Origin: Acidobacteriota bacterium
GTDB lineage: Bacteria; Acidobacteriota; Terriglobia; Terriglobales; Acidobacteriaceae
Direction: 5' to 3'
DNA: 64,000 bases
Assembly: GCA_018268855.1 (NCBI GenBank)
Contig: JAFDVR010000009.1
Span: forward strand, 124,001-188,000
The notes under the pieces are model-generated. The model did no database searches, was not told the DNA's origin, and saw only the letters and a program-made list of their open reading frames with translations. This document shows, piece after piece, positions 37,205 to 46,289 of the stretch (its first letter is position 1; every line of letters begins with the position of its first letter). Made by a program: the position numbers and the translations under genes.

Positions 37205-38386
37205 GTGCTAAAACGAATTGGTCTTTTGATGATTGGGCTTATCTTTCTGGTGACCGGACTTTCTGCGCAGACGCCGAAAGTTCGGATCAGTGCATGGTAT
37301 TGGTTGAATTCTGCCCCAAAGACGGATTGGCAAGGCGACTTCATCACCATGAAGAACATGGGTTTCACGGATGTGCTTCTGGGCTGGGGGCTGGATGCAG
37401 CAGGCGTGGCGACGCGCATCTCCGATACGCAGAAAGCGATTCGGTTAGCGCATCAGGCCGGTATGGGGGCCTATCTTATCGTCTGGCACCCACATGCCAA
37501 CTCGCTCACCAGGCGCCCGGAGTTCATGCAGATCGACTCGGAAGGCCATGTTTTAAAATCCTTCGATGTTTTCAATCCCGAATGGCGTTCCACACAATGG
37601 AAAACCTATATCCAGAAAGTAGCCAAAGCATATGGGACAGAACCGGGATTTTCAGGATATGTCTTTGACGACTCCTTTGGCGCTGGCGGAAATGGAGTGG
37701 TCTCTTACGGAGCTTATGAGAAGAAGGCTTTCGGAGAACCTCTGCCAACAAAACCGGACGATCCCCGTTGGGATGCCTGGGAAAAGGCGCGCCAGGGATG
37801 GTGGGAGGATTGGGCACGCGATACCACAAAGTACATTCGCGCTATCGATCCCAATCACCGTCATCAGATCTATCTCGAAGATCATTTCCCAATGGTGGTA
37901 AATCCCAAGCGGCTTTCACGGCTCGGATTGGACTTTGGGCGGGTAGCCAAACACTTCGATGCGGTGGGCGGATATACCTCAGCTCGATGGAGCTCCGACC
38001 CAGACTCTGGTCAGAAAGCGGCCCAGCTAACTCCAGAGGCAATTGAAGGAGTTCGGAAGTACACCAATCCGCGCCAGGAAATTATTTATACGTTTTGGGT
38101 AGCGAATCAGGCTGAAGAACGGTTACCGGGTGCAGCAATGTATCCGACCGCGGATCAGATAAAACTCATCTGCGAGGCAGCTTTGAAGCTTGGTATCCGG
38201 CATATCGATATGTATGGGTACCGTATTGGCGAATACATTTTGAAACCCGATCAAACAATGGCAGATATGGTCCCACCTGATCCTGCTCCATACAAATTAA
38301 CCGGGCAGTTTCCGCTTAAGTTCCTTTGGGACCGTCCTGAGGTCCATCAAGGTCTTGCGGATTATTTGAAGAGTCTGAACCGCTAG
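37205..38386 (+). CDS. Exported TIM-barrel-like protein, paralogue pair 2 member a
   Basis: This 393-aa protein has a signal peptide (VLKRIGLLMIGLIFLVTGLSAQ). I start at the GTG at 37205 because GGAGGG lies six bases upstream; the ATG at 37199 is too close to it. The mature part begins PKVRISAWYWLNSAPKTDW and has the pattern of a GH-A-like barrel, with FSGYVFDDSFG (paired Asp), QIYLEDHFP and an HIDMYGYRIGEY block near the end. It is a clear paralogue of the gene at 49103-50272. I do not recognise a named hydrolase family; a sugar-active role is inferred from the neighbours. Confidence 0.75.
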   Translation: MLKRIGLLMIGLIFLVTGLSAQTPKVRISAWYWLNSAPKTDWQGDFITMKNMGFTDVLLGWGLDAAGVATRISDTQKAIRLAHQAGMGAYLIVWHPHANSLTRRPEFMQIDSEGHVLKSFDVFNPEWRSTQWKTYIQKVAKAYGTEPGFSGYVFDDSFGAGGNGVVSYGAYEKKAFGEPLPTKPDDPRWDAWEKARQGWWEDWARDTTKYIRAIDPNHRHQIYLEDHFPMVVNPKRLSRLGLDFGRVAKHFDAVGGYTSARWSSDPDSGQKAAQLTPEAIEGVRKYTNPRQEIIYTFWVANQAEERLPGAAMYPTADQIKLICEAALKLGIRHIDMYGYRIGEYILKPDQTMADMVPPDPAPYKLTGQFPLKFLWDRPEVHQGLADYLKSLNR

Positions 38387-38400
38387 AGTACAGATGGATG

Positions 38401-38444
38401 AAACGTTCAGGCCCGGCGAGTTCTCTCGCCGGGCCTGAACGTTT
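38401..38444. terminator. Perfect 20-base-arm bidirectional terminator
   Basis: The arm AAACGTTCAGGCCCGGCGAG is followed by TTCT and its exact reverse complement. It lies between two convergent genes, 14 bases after one stop and 21 from the other. Confidence 0.85.
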
Positions 38445-38465
38445 GGCGTGGTTCCGCTCGCCACA

Positions 38466-39626
38466 TCAAAAAAAAGCGATAGATGATGGTGATGGAATTT
38501 CGACGCTTTCTAAAAAGGCCGGCGCTCCTCTCGATTTTCTGCGAAAGACTGCCACGTTATTCGTCTGAAGATTTGCAGCGAGCAGCAATGTTCCAGAGGT
38601 CTCCAGTCCAAGCGCGTGAGGCGATCGGCCTTCAGAAGGAAAATCGTCCAGCACAGTCAAAAGGCCTGTCAGCGAATGAACGGAAAATCTGCGGAGCGAT
38701 GAGGTTTGGCGGGTTGAAGTATAAAGCACGTTATGAATATCATCCAGAACGATATCGGCGGCATCGGCAATCCCGGTGAAGTCCGAAGGTTGCACGGGCA
38801 GTGTCTGGATTGCGGGACTAACGATGTCACGGTCCAAAAGCTTGTGTGTGGTAACCACCGATGCGATCTCGTGAATGACATATAGGAAGGGCCGCCGTGG
38901 ATTTAAAACGAGATGTCGCGGCCCAAAACCTCCGGGGAAAGATATTGTCATGACAGGCATTGCCGAGAGCATCCCGCTTTCAGCGTCCAGACGGAATACC
39001 TTGAGTTGGTCTGCGCCCAAATCCGCGACGAGTACATGCTGATTGTCTGGTGTAACAACAATAGCGTGAGGATGAGAGGACCGTTGGCGTTGCGGATGCA
39101 CACTCGATCCGGTGAGTTGGACATGAGAGGCGATCTGCCCGAGGCTTCCATCATCCCGTAAACGCACGGAAAGAATTGAGCCTGAGTGATAATTCGCCGT
39201 GAATAGAGTTTTATTCCTCCGGTCGAGAGATAAAAAACAAGGACCAACCCCAAGACTTCCTATGCGGCCGAGCGCTTCCAGCGCTTCGCCGTGATGATGA
39301 ATGCGATAAGCCCATAGACCGCCTTCTTCACCAGTGGTGCCGAAACTTTCTTCGACAGCATAGAGAGTGTTCCTGGCCGCGTTGATGCTGAGATAAGAGG
39401 GGTTCTTTTGCCGTACAAGGCACTTGGCCTTGCCTGCATTTTGCCCAGTAACATTCAGATCGAAAGCATAGATGCCTTTGCTGTCCGTATCCACGGTGTA
39501 CGTACCAACAAAGACACGCAAATCAGAAGTGTGCATTCGATGAGGTTCTTTTTTGAGTAGTGAAGCGGAAATCCCTGCGTTCATTGCGGTGTGAAGGAAG
39601 GCTCGCCGGCTGGAAAGAAACACCAC
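38466..39626 (-). CDS. Tat-exported lactonase family beta-propeller protein, second copy
   Basis: This 386-aa protein is related to the product of 29038-30183. The N-terminus SSRRAFLHTAMNAGISASL is a weaker twin-arginine signal. Propeller blades are seen at NPSYLSINAARNTLYAVEES, PHAIVVTPDNQHVLVADLGADQLKVF and GPRHLVLNPRRPFLYVIHE. It likely opens a lactone outside the cytoplasm. Start codon is GTG at 39626 or the next GTG; no strong ribosome site is visible. Operator C lies about 50 bases upstream, shared with the divergent amidohydrolase gene. Confidence 0.82.
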   Translation of the reverse strand: MVFLSSRRAFLHTAMNAGISASLLKKEPHRMHTSDLRVFVGTYTVDTDSKGIYAFDLNVTGQNAGKAKCLVRQKNPSYLSINAARNTLYAVEESFGTTGEEGGLWAYRIHHHGEALEALGRIGSLGVGPCFLSLDRRNKTLFTANYHSGSILSVRLRDDGSLGQIASHVQLTGSSVHPQRQRSSHPHAIVVTPDNQHVLVADLGADQLKVFRLDAESGMLSAMPVMTISFPGGFGPRHLVLNPRRPFLYVIHEIASVVTTHKLLDRDIVSPAIQTLPVQPSDFTGIADAADIVLDDIHNVLYTSTRQTSSLRRFSVHSLTGLLTVLDDFPSEGRSPHALGLETSGTLLLAANLQTNNVAVFRRKSRGAPAFLESVEIPSPSSIAFF

Positions 39627-39677
39627 GGCCCAATCATTCCATCGCGATCTGCATTACAGCTATTCAGACTAAACTTC

Positions 39678-39693
39678 GTCCATTTGGCTGAAC
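39678..39693 (+). promoter_or_regulatory. Operator C of the island regulon, with extended -10 promoter
   Basis: GTCCATTTGGCTGAAC (the reverse complement reads GTTCAG...TGGAC). Exactly 38 bases later lies TATGCT (39732-39737) within TGCTATGCT, an extended -10 box. The region is shared with the divergent lactonase gene. Confidence 0.6.
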
Positions 39694-39768
39694 GTAAATA
39701 TGTCTCGCGCACCGTCTCCAGTTTCGGATGCTATGCTCAGCAGCATTGATTCGTAAGGATTCAAAGAG

Positions 39769-40617
39769 ATGCTCATTGACGTCCATAGTCATTATTTCCG
39801 GTATCCAGAACACTTTTCCGAAGACTTCAAAGAACAGTCGAAACGTTCACGCAATGGAGTTGAGACGGACCTGACTGTGCATTGGGAGAACTACGAGGCT
39901 ACGGCGGCGGACTGTAGCAAGACGATCGTATTTGGAGGCAAGGCTAAGCTGTCCGGTCTATGGGTTCCGGATAGGGAAGTGAGTGCTTACGTGTCTCAGC
40001 ACCCTGACAAACTGATCGGATTTATGAGTCTCGATCCGACGCAAAAGGGCTGGCAGGACGAGATGGAAGAAGGCCGCGCCGATCTAAAACTGAAAGGCAT
40101 CAAGTTGATGCCCATGTATGGAGGCTATCGTCCAGACAGTCCTGAGCTGGACCATCTATGGCGATATGCGTCTGAATATCGCCTGCCTGTTTTGCTGCAT
40201 ACAGGGACTACCTTTATCGACAAGGCGCCCTTGGAGTGCACGCTGCCGCGCCTCCTGGATAATGTGGCTATCCGTTTTCCAGATGTCAAAATGATTCTCG
40301 CCCATCTCGGCCATCCGTATGAAGGCGAGTGCATAGCGACTATTCGCAAGCATCGCAACGTGTACGCAGACTGTTCCGCGCTGCATTATCGTCCATTCCA
40401 GCTCTATCAATCGCTGATGCTGCTGCAGGAATACGGCGTTTGGAACAAGCTGCTCTTTGGAACGGATTTTCCTTTTACAACAGTGCAGGCCAGTGTGGAT
40501 GGAATGCGGAAGTTAAACGACATGTTGCAGGGCACATCGCTCCCGCGCCTGAGTATGGAACGAATGGAAGAGATGTTCTATCGCAATACGCTTGAGCTGT
40601 TGGAGATTGAATCGTGA
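39769..40617 (+). CDS. Amidohydrolase family metal-dependent hydrolase (amidohydrolase_2)
   Basis: This 282-aa cytosolic TIM-barrel hydrolase contains the metal-site blocks MLIDVHSHYF (HxH), VLLHTGTT, ILAHLGHPYEG and LFGTDFPF, as in the PF04909 group. That group includes decarboxylases, lactonases and the pyrone-dicarboxylate hydrolase LigI. The exact reaction cannot be read from the sequence. It is the first gene after operator C, about 75 bases downstream, and precedes the symporter. No signal peptide is present. Confidence 0.88.
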   Translation: MLIDVHSHYFRYPEHFSEDFKEQSKRSRNGVETDLTVHWENYEATAADCSKTIVFGGKAKLSGLWVPDREVSAYVSQHPDKLIGFMSLDPTQKGWQDEMEEGRADLKLKGIKLMPMYGGYRPDSPELDHLWRYASEYRLPVLLHTGTTFIDKAPLECTLPRLLDNVAIRFPDVKMILAHLGHPYEGECIATIRKHRNVYADCSALHYRPFQLYQSLMLLQEYGVWNKLLFGTDFPFTTVQASVDGMRKLNDMLQGTSLPRLSMERMEEMFYRNTLELLEIES

Positions 40618-40634
40618 CGCATACACTGATCAGC

Positions 40635-40650
40635 GTTCAATCCACTGAAC
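40635..40650 (+). promoter_or_regulatory. Operator D of the island regulon, with extended -10 promoter
   Basis: GTTCAATCCACTGAAC differs from operator A at only three positions. A second half-site TTCAG follows. TATGCT (40702-40707) within TGCTATGCT lies 51 bases after it, longer than in the other units. The 21-base stretch around this box is nearly the same as that at 39731-39752. Confidence 0.55.
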
Positions 40651-40747
40651 GGAAATTCAGCATCCGCTTGCCTGTTTAAAGAAAACGAAGAATCCCGGTG
40701 CTATGCTCGGCAGCAGTGATCGCATTTGCGATTCTTACTGCCACTGC

Positions 40748-42574
40748 ATGCGCTTATTCGATTGGACAATTCTCGGCATTTATTGCGCCCTGATTTTGGG
40801 GCTGGCGCTCTACTTTCAGAAGCGGGCAAGCGGTGGCGTTGTCGAGTTTTTTGCTGCTGGTCGCGATCTGCCATGGTGGGTTATCGGCTTTGCCGACGTA
40901 GCCGGGTACACAGGCGGTGGACAAGGTTTTGTCATGCTGCTGTTCCTTTCTGGATACAGCGGCCTCTGGCTGATGGCGTGGCTTAGTTGGATTATCTGGA
41001 TGCCGCTCGTGGCTATCATCTGGGCGCCCATGTGGCGGCGGTTGAATGTTGTTACCACGGGAGAATTTATTGAGCGCAGATACGCAGGCCGCGTTGCTAG
41101 AAACTATCGCACCGTCTACGCACTGTATGCCTGCGTCGCATGGGGGATGACATCGGTTGCGTATGCCGCCGCATGGATGACGGCCACTGCAAGTCCAGTG
41201 CTTGGCTGGAGTCCAATGAAAGTGATGCTCGTCTTTGGCGGCGTTACGATTGTGTACACGTTGCTCGCCGGCTTGTTCGCGGTTGCATACAACGATGTTT
41301 TGCAGTTTCTTCTGCTCATGGGTGGCAACCTGGCTTTTGGCATTTTGCTGATGCAGCATGCAGGTGGTATGCATGCAGTCTGGCAGAGGGTTGCTGCTGT
41401 GCGCGGCGAACAGTTTCTTTCATCCATGCCCTCTGGATCGGGTTTGAGTGCCATGACGATTGTTGCGCTCTGTATCCAGGGTTTGTTCTTCGCGGGTTCA
41501 CCCTTTGCGGGTGAGGGTTGGACCGCCCAGCGCTTTATGGCGGCGCGTGATGAGCGGCATGCTGTACTGGGACAAATGTCGAATGGCGTGCTGGCTCTGG
41601 TCGTACGGCTCATTCCTTTCATCTTGATCGCGTTGGCGGCTGCTGCTCTATACACACCATCGCAGGTCGCAGTTCCCGCAACCTTGTGGGGAGATCTGGT
41701 GCGGCGATATGCGCCCCCTGGTTTGCTGGGCTTACTGCTTGTAAGCAGTCTCGCGGGTTATATGGCTGCCATTTCTTCTATCGGCAACTGGGCTGCAAGT
41801 TATCTGGTAAATGATATTTACGCGCGGCGTATAAATCCATCCGCGTCGCAAAAGCAACTTATTTCAGCCAGCCGTCTTGCTACGGGCGGTCTGCTGTGCA
41901 TTGCATTTGTGCTGGGAATGGCAATTCGAATCGATCAATTGGACAAATGGATACTCTTTATCAATTCATCGCTGATTGTCTTTTCTCTCCCGCTGGCATG
42001 GCTTAAGTGGTTCTGGTGGAGAACAAATGCCTGGGCCGATATGGTCGGTGTACTCGGCGGGTTTCCGGCTGGTTACATCGTATGGTTTGGGTCCGATGCG
42101 GTACTACCCGCCTCTCTGCGCGCAATGCTCTCCCGTGTCACACACTTCAACTGGAATGGGCTTATTCCCGCATTCAGCGATCTGCAACGATTCCCGTTCT
42201 GGATGGGCTTCGGCGTGTTGTTTATCACAGGCTGGGTGGTGATTGTGGCAGTAGCTTTGCTCACGAAACCGGAGCCGAAGGAGATACTTGCCGACTTTTA
42301 CCGGCTGGCAAAGCCCATTGGCTTTTGGAAGCCTGTGCAGGATACCTTGCCTATGCATGAGCGTCCGACTGCAAAAAAAGAAGTCGCAACGGCGATCTTC
42401 GGCATGCTGTTCTACTTCTTACTTACAGCGGCCTTATTTGAAGGTATGGGCGGTCACGCATTGCGTTGTCTTTTAGCGGCGAGTTGCGCTGCAATTGCGG
42501 GAATCATGTTTTACAAGAGTTCCATGCGCATCGTACGTAGAACAGATGGCGCGAATATCTCAACTACAAATTAA
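40748..42574 (+). CDS. Sodium:solute symporter family transporter
   Basis: This 608-aa inner-membrane protein of the SSS family has about 13-14 hydrophobic segments. The N-terminal block ASGGVVEFFAAGRDLPWWVIG and the following YTGGGQGFVMLLFLSGY are typical of the family. It imports an organic solute with sodium. An ATG at 40703 gives a longer frame, but it lies inside the predicted -10 box, so the ATG at 40748 is preferred. Its stop is 13 bases before the enolase-superfamily gene, implying one operon. The substrate is presumably the low-molecular-weight product of the exported enzymes. Confidence 0.9.
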   Translation: MRLFDWTILGIYCALILGLALYFQKRASGGVVEFFAAGRDLPWWVIGFADVAGYTGGGQGFVMLLFLSGYSGLWLMAWLSWIIWMPLVAIIWAPMWRRLNVVTTGEFIERRYAGRVARNYRTVYALYACVAWGMTSVAYAAAWMTATASPVLGWSPMKVMLVFGGVTIVYTLLAGLFAVAYNDVLQFLLLMGGNLAFGILLMQHAGGMHAVWQRVAAVRGEQFLSSMPSGSGLSAMTIVALCIQGLFFAGSPFAGEGWTAQRFMAARDERHAVLGQMSNGVLALVVRLIPFILIALAAAALYTPSQVAVPATLWGDLVRRYAPPGLLGLLLVSSLAGYMAAISSIGNWAASYLVNDIYARRINPSASQKQLISASRLATGGLLCIAFVLGMAIRIDQLDKWILFINSSLIVFSLPLAWLKWFWWRTNAWADMVGVLGGFPAGYIVWFGSDAVLPASLRAMLSRVTHFNWNGLIPAFSDLQRFPFWMGFGVLFITGWVVIVAVALLTKPEPKEILADFYRLAKPIGFWKPVQDTLPMHERPTAKKEVATAIFGMLFYFLLTAALFEGMGGHALRCLLAASCAAIAGIMFYKSSMRIVRRTDGANISTTN

Positions 42575-42587
42575 GTGCGGCTATTCG

Positions 42588-43673
42588 ATGAAGATTACGG
42601 CAGTTGAAACAGTCAAAACGTCACTCATTGTGAATCCACAGCTTGCGATCGTGAGCGCTGCGGGAACGCACCCTGAATCGCATTACCTGACGGTGCGTAT
42701 TCGTACAGATGAAGGTATGGAAGGATTTGGTGAAGCGACTCTTGCTCCCGTATGGAGCGGAGAATCGCAGGATGGTGCTGCAGCCGCAATCCGCAACATC
42801 CTTGCTCCTGTTCTGGAGGGCAAGGACCCTCGCAATGTACGAGCACTCGCCGCTGCCATGGACCGCGCACTGATTGGCAACCCGTTTACAAAGGCCGCGA
42901 TGGAGATGGCGTTGCTCGATCTCAAGGCCAAATCGCTTGGAACAGGCGTATGCAATCTGCTGGGTGGACCGCAGCGTAGTTTAGCTATCTCGCTGAAATT
43001 TTCTATTGGGGCTTTTTCTCCAGCGGAAGCCGCTCGCGTCGCACGTCACGCTGCAGAATTGGGGTTACGCGCGGTAAAAGTAAAAGTAGGACTGCATATC
43101 AAAACCGATTTGGAGCGTGTAAGTGCCGTCCGTTCGGAACTGGGAGAAGACTTTTCTATAGCTGTGGATGCGAATGCTGGCTGGACAGAGAGCGAGGCAA
43201 CACTTGCTCTTGCCGGCTTGGAGAAGCTGAACGTGAATGCTTTCGAACAGCCGCTCCGCCGTGGCGATTTTCGTGGATGCGCGCGTCTTCGGGCAAAAAC
43301 GCATATTCCTATCATGCTGGATGAATCCATCTTTACTGTGCAGGACGCAATGGAGGCCATTCGCTTGGATAGTTGCGATCTCATCAGTATCTATCCGGGT
43401 AAAAACGGAGGCATTCTCCGCTCTCTTGCTATCGCGGAGATGGCGCACGCCGCAGGTCTTAAGTGCATCATAGGAAGCAATCTGGAGATGGACCTGGGCA
43501 CCGCTGCTATGCTCCACCTGGCGGTTGCCATACCTGCGCTCAGTGAAACAGTCTCGCACGATATCATTGGTCCGCTGTATTACACTCAGCATTTGACGGA
43601 CACTCCCATCCGCTACAAAGACGGGTGTGCCTTGCTTCCGGAAGGCACAGGACTCGGTGTTAATCCGCGCTGA
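42588..43673 (+). CDS. Enolase-superfamily enzyme, muconate-lactonising subgroup
   Basis: This is a 361-aa barrel enzyme. The KxK catalytic motif is in AVKVKVGL. Metal ligands are AVDANAG (Asp), FEQPL (Glu) and MLDES (Asp), and the second catalytic lysine is in SIYPGKNGG. This set is typical of the MLE subgroup, which includes cycloisomerases, dipeptide epimerases and racemases, rather than sugar-acid dehydratases with a His-Asp dyad. The ATG at 42588 gives the standard N-terminus MKITAVETVK. It overlaps the 3' end of the convergent creatininase gene by 14 bases. Confidence 0.9.
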   Translation: MKITAVETVKTSLIVNPQLAIVSAAGTHPESHYLTVRIRTDEGMEGFGEATLAPVWSGESQDGAAAAIRNILAPVLEGKDPRNVRALAAAMDRALIGNPFTKAAMEMALLDLKAKSLGTGVCNLLGGPQRSLAISLKFSIGAFSPAEAARVARHAAELGLRAVKVKVGLHIKTDLERVSAVRSELGEDFSIAVDANAGWTESEATLALAGLEKLNVNAFEQPLRRGDFRGCARLRAKTHIPIMLDESIFTVQDAMEAIRLDSCDLISIYPGKNGGILRSLAIAEMAHAAGLKCIIGSNLEMDLGTAAMLHLAVAIPALSETVSHDIIGPLYYTQHLTDTPIRYKDGCALLPEGTGLGVNPR

Positions 43674-44496
43674 CGACTGGTACGGACTGGTCTATTTCCT
43701 CAGACTGCACCTGTCGCACCAGGCGCGCCAACGTTTGGACGATCACCGCAAAAGCCGCTTCGCCCTTAGCTGCGGAAGCCGTCGTGGGATCGCCAACGGC
43801 ACCTTTGTCGCTAATTTCATCGAAGCGTCGCGCATATAACGCCGATCCACCACGTAGCATATCTTTCGCTAAAAACTCTGATGCAGGCCATCGGCCATCT
43901 GCACGCGCCCGGTCCATATGCACGAGATTTGGCTGTTCTGCCAGCACAAGCGAGGTCTCCAGTTCGCATGCGTGTCCCATGCCGCCGATACGGCTCTCTC
44001 GTAACTTTGCAAGTTCCGTGGCAGCGGCGTTCCAATATGTCACCGCCAATAAACGGTGCGATGGATAGAGTGATTTACATTTAGTTAAAACGACATCCAA
44101 GGCAGCGGCATTGCCGCCATGTGAGTTCAGGACGATGATGTTCGAGAAACCTGCACCGGCGATGGAGGAGATCGTATCGCAAGCCAGGGCGAGAAACGTC
44201 TCCGCAGATGCAGTAAGTGTCCCCGGAAATCGCATGTGATGGGTGGAGAACCCCAGCCATTGCTGTGGAAGCACGAGTAACTTGCCATCACAAAAATTAT
44301 CCAGTCTGCGTGCAATGGCTTCGCCAATAAGTGCGTCCGTTTTTAGTGGGAGATGTGGTCCATGCTGTTCCATGGCGCCAAACGGAACAATCACAACTGT
44401 GCTTCGATCGACAGCATTTACCTCTTCCCACGTCATCTCTTCCAGTCTCACGGGCGCTTCACTCCTGCAGGTAATGGTTCCACTTGCGAGTAGCAT
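43660..44496 (-). CDS. Creatininase family amidohydrolase
   Basis: This 278-aa zinc/manganese amidohydrolase has the family ligands in VPFGAMEQHGPHLPLKTDALI (Glu, His, Asp), in NSHGGNAAALDVV (His) and in GMGHACELETS (Glu). The enzyme class opens cyclic or linear amides such as creatinine or formylated amines. I choose the ATG at 44496; frames further upstream read low-complexity sequence, though the ATG at 44583 is possible. It is divergent from the dimethylformamidase-like gene. Confidence 0.87.
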   Translation of the reverse strand: MLLASGTITCRSEAPVRLEEMTWEEVNAVDRSTVVIVPFGAMEQHGPHLPLKTDALIGEAIARRLDNFCDGKLLVLPQQWLGFSTHHMRFPGTLTASAETFLALACDTISSIAGAGFSNIIVLNSHGGNAAALDVVLTKCKSLYPSHRLLAVTYWNAAATELAKLRESRIGGMGHACELETSLVLAEQPNLVHMDRARADGRWPASEFLAKDMLRGGSALYARRFDEISDKGAVGDPTTASAAKGEAAFAVIVQTLARLVRQVQSEEIDQSVPVVSAD

Positions 44497-44600
44497 ACTG
44501 GCAACCTGCACGTCCGTGCCACGGGTACGACCTTTCGTACAGCAGAATGGACGATTGCGCAGGGCCAGTTGCCATGCTTGCATGAACCGATGAGAATTGC

Positions 44601-44618
44601 GTTCAGCGTTGGCTGAAT
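44601..44618. promoter_or_regulatory. Relaxed variant of the island operator
   Basis: GTTCAG (44601-44606), a six-base spacer and CTGAAT (44613-44618) form an inverted repeat with two more spacer bases than operators A-G. It lies between the divergent creatininase and dimethylformamidase-like genes. No -10 box sits at the 38-base distance. Confidence 0.3.
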
Positions 44619-44639
44619 TCTGTATAGCTTTAGGAAAAG

Positions 44640-46289
44640 ATGATCTTCGCGTATGTGTCCGACGAAAACTATCTGGCTCTGAGTGGCGTGTCCGCTGAGT
44701 GCGTAAATATCTCAGACGGTACATGCAGGGAGTTGATATCGAGTGCCTCTGGAGCATTACGGGCAGAACTGGAACCAGGGCAATACCGCATCACCTTAGC
44801 AAAAGAGGGATATGGAGCTAAGTGGGTGGAGTGCAAACTCCCTGCAGAATCTCCAATTCAGTTGCGTCTGATGAGCCACTCTCCCTGTGGGTTCATGTGG
44901 CCTAAGTGGACGCAGGCGGGAAGTGCGTCCGAAATCAAAGTCAGCGCGCATGAGCAGTACCAGCTCTCCCTCTGGCGTTATGGTCTGAAAAAAGAAACGG
45001 TAGGTGTTTTGAGCTGGTTTGACGAACATGCTCCGCTTACAACAGAACAGCTTTTGCCCGACGAAGACTTTACACAAACCGGTGTCCGATGGAATCGCAT
45101 TGGATATCCATCCATGCACCCGCAGCAGATGGTAACTGCGCCGCAATGTTCGGGCCTGTATTATCTCTGGGGCCGTACGCTAAGCGGCCGGCGTTTTTCA
45201 TTTCCCTGGGTAGTTGCACCTGCCGCACCGGAAGCCAGAATTGCCGTACTGGCCAATACAAACACGTGGAACGCATATAACGCCTTTGGCGGACGATCTA
45301 ACTACATCAATCCGCGCGGTCTTCCTGCTACACCTACCGTACACGCGCGTCTGGAGCACGGACGATATACCACTGCAGAGAGCGTGTGGATGCCGGCCGA
45401 TGACGAGTTTTTGCCGCTCTCCTTTGAGCGTCCCGAACCCGGTAACGACATCTTCGATAACACTCCCTGGGATGATCGAGGACCCGCAGATTCCATAGAA
45501 GGTCGCATGCAGTGCGGACAGACACCAGGTGAGTGGCGTCTGCTCGCCTGGCTGGAGCGCGAAGGCTTTGCGTACGACTACTATGCTGACGCACAGTTGC
45601 ACGATGGCACACTCGATCTCAACGCTTATACCGTCCTCATGGTTGGCGTCCATCCCGAGTATTGGTCGCGAGCCATGTTTGATCGTGTAGAGGAGTGGGT
45701 TAAATCAGGTGGACATCTGATGTATCTCGGCGGCAATGGAATGAACTGCGAAGTTGAGCTTTCCGCCGGCGGCACCACGATGCGCTGTCTGTCGCATGAA
45801 GATGTGGATGAAAACCTGCGCACTGGTAATGAATCTCGAATGCACCGTACGCATAAACCTGAGTCCAGTCTTGTAGGAGTTGCATTCACCAATCCTGGCG
45901 TCATGTCCTCTGCCCCATATCAGGTACGGCAATCGCAGCATTGGGTCTTTCAGAACACAGGTTTGCGCGATGGAGATATCTTCGGCAGGGAGAGTCTGCA
46001 CGAACGCGTTCCCGGAGGCGCTTCCGGCCATGAGACAGACAAAATTATGCCCCACTCTCCCAGCAATATCGAGCATCTCGCTAAGGGGACAAATGCCGAA
46101 GAGGGCGGAGCGGATATGGTGTTGTTCTCATCCGGGGCTGGCAAGGTTTTCTCCACTGGTTCGATTACATGGGTTTCCTCGCTGTTTCCAAGCAAGGAAG
46201 TCTCAAGGATTACCCGGAACGTGCTGGAGCATTTCCTGAGCAGGGAATCTTCGCAACGTAACAATCAGGAAGTCGCCGATGCGATTTGA
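44640..46289 (+). CDS. N,N-dimethylformamidase large-subunit-like protein
   Basis: This 549-aa protein has a small beta domain (about 1-90) and a large C-terminal domain resembling the dimethylformamidase beta subunit. Visible blocks are RIAVLANTNTWNAYNAFGGRSNY, LPLSFERPEP, YDYYADAQLHDG and VKSGGHLMYLGGNGM. It would hydrolyse an amide, but the exact substrate is unknown. It is shorter than the true dimethylformamidase subunit. AGGAAA precedes the start. It shares 11 bases with the SDR gene, so these and the aldolase gene are co-transcribed. Confidence 0.75.
   Translation: MIFAYVSDENYLALSGVSAECVNISDGTCRELISSASGALRAELEPGQYRITLAKEGYGAKWVECKLPAESPIQLRLMSHSPCGFMWPKWTQAGSASEIKVSAHEQYQLSLWRYGLKKETVGVLSWFDEHAPLTTEQLLPDEDFTQTGVRWNRIGYPSMHPQQMVTAPQCSGLYYLWGRTLSGRRFSFPWVVAPAAPEARIAVLANTNTWNAYNAFGGRSNYINPRGLPATPTVHARLEHGRYTTAESVWMPADDEFLPLSFERPEPGNDIFDNTPWDDRGPADSIEGRMQCGQTPGEWRLLAWLEREGFAYDYYADAQLHDGTLDLNAYTVLMVGVHPEYWSRAMFDRVEEWVKSGGHLMYLGGNGMNCEVELSAGGTTMRCLSHEDVDENLRTGNESRMHRTHKPESSLVGVAFTNPGVMSSAPYQVRQSQHWVFQNTGLRDGDIFGRESLHERVPGGASGHETDKIMPHSPSNIEHLAKGTNAEEGGADMVLFSSGAGKVFSTGSITWVSSLFPSKEVSRITRNVLEHFLSRESSQRNNQEVADAI

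Noticed and set aside
40703..40747. Upstream ATG start for the symporter
   Set aside because: It lies inside the predicted extended -10 box; the family N-terminus fits the ATG at 40748.
44601..44618. Eighth full operator of the regulon
   Set aside because: Spacer is six bases instead of four and no -10 box is at the expected distance; listed only as a weak variant.
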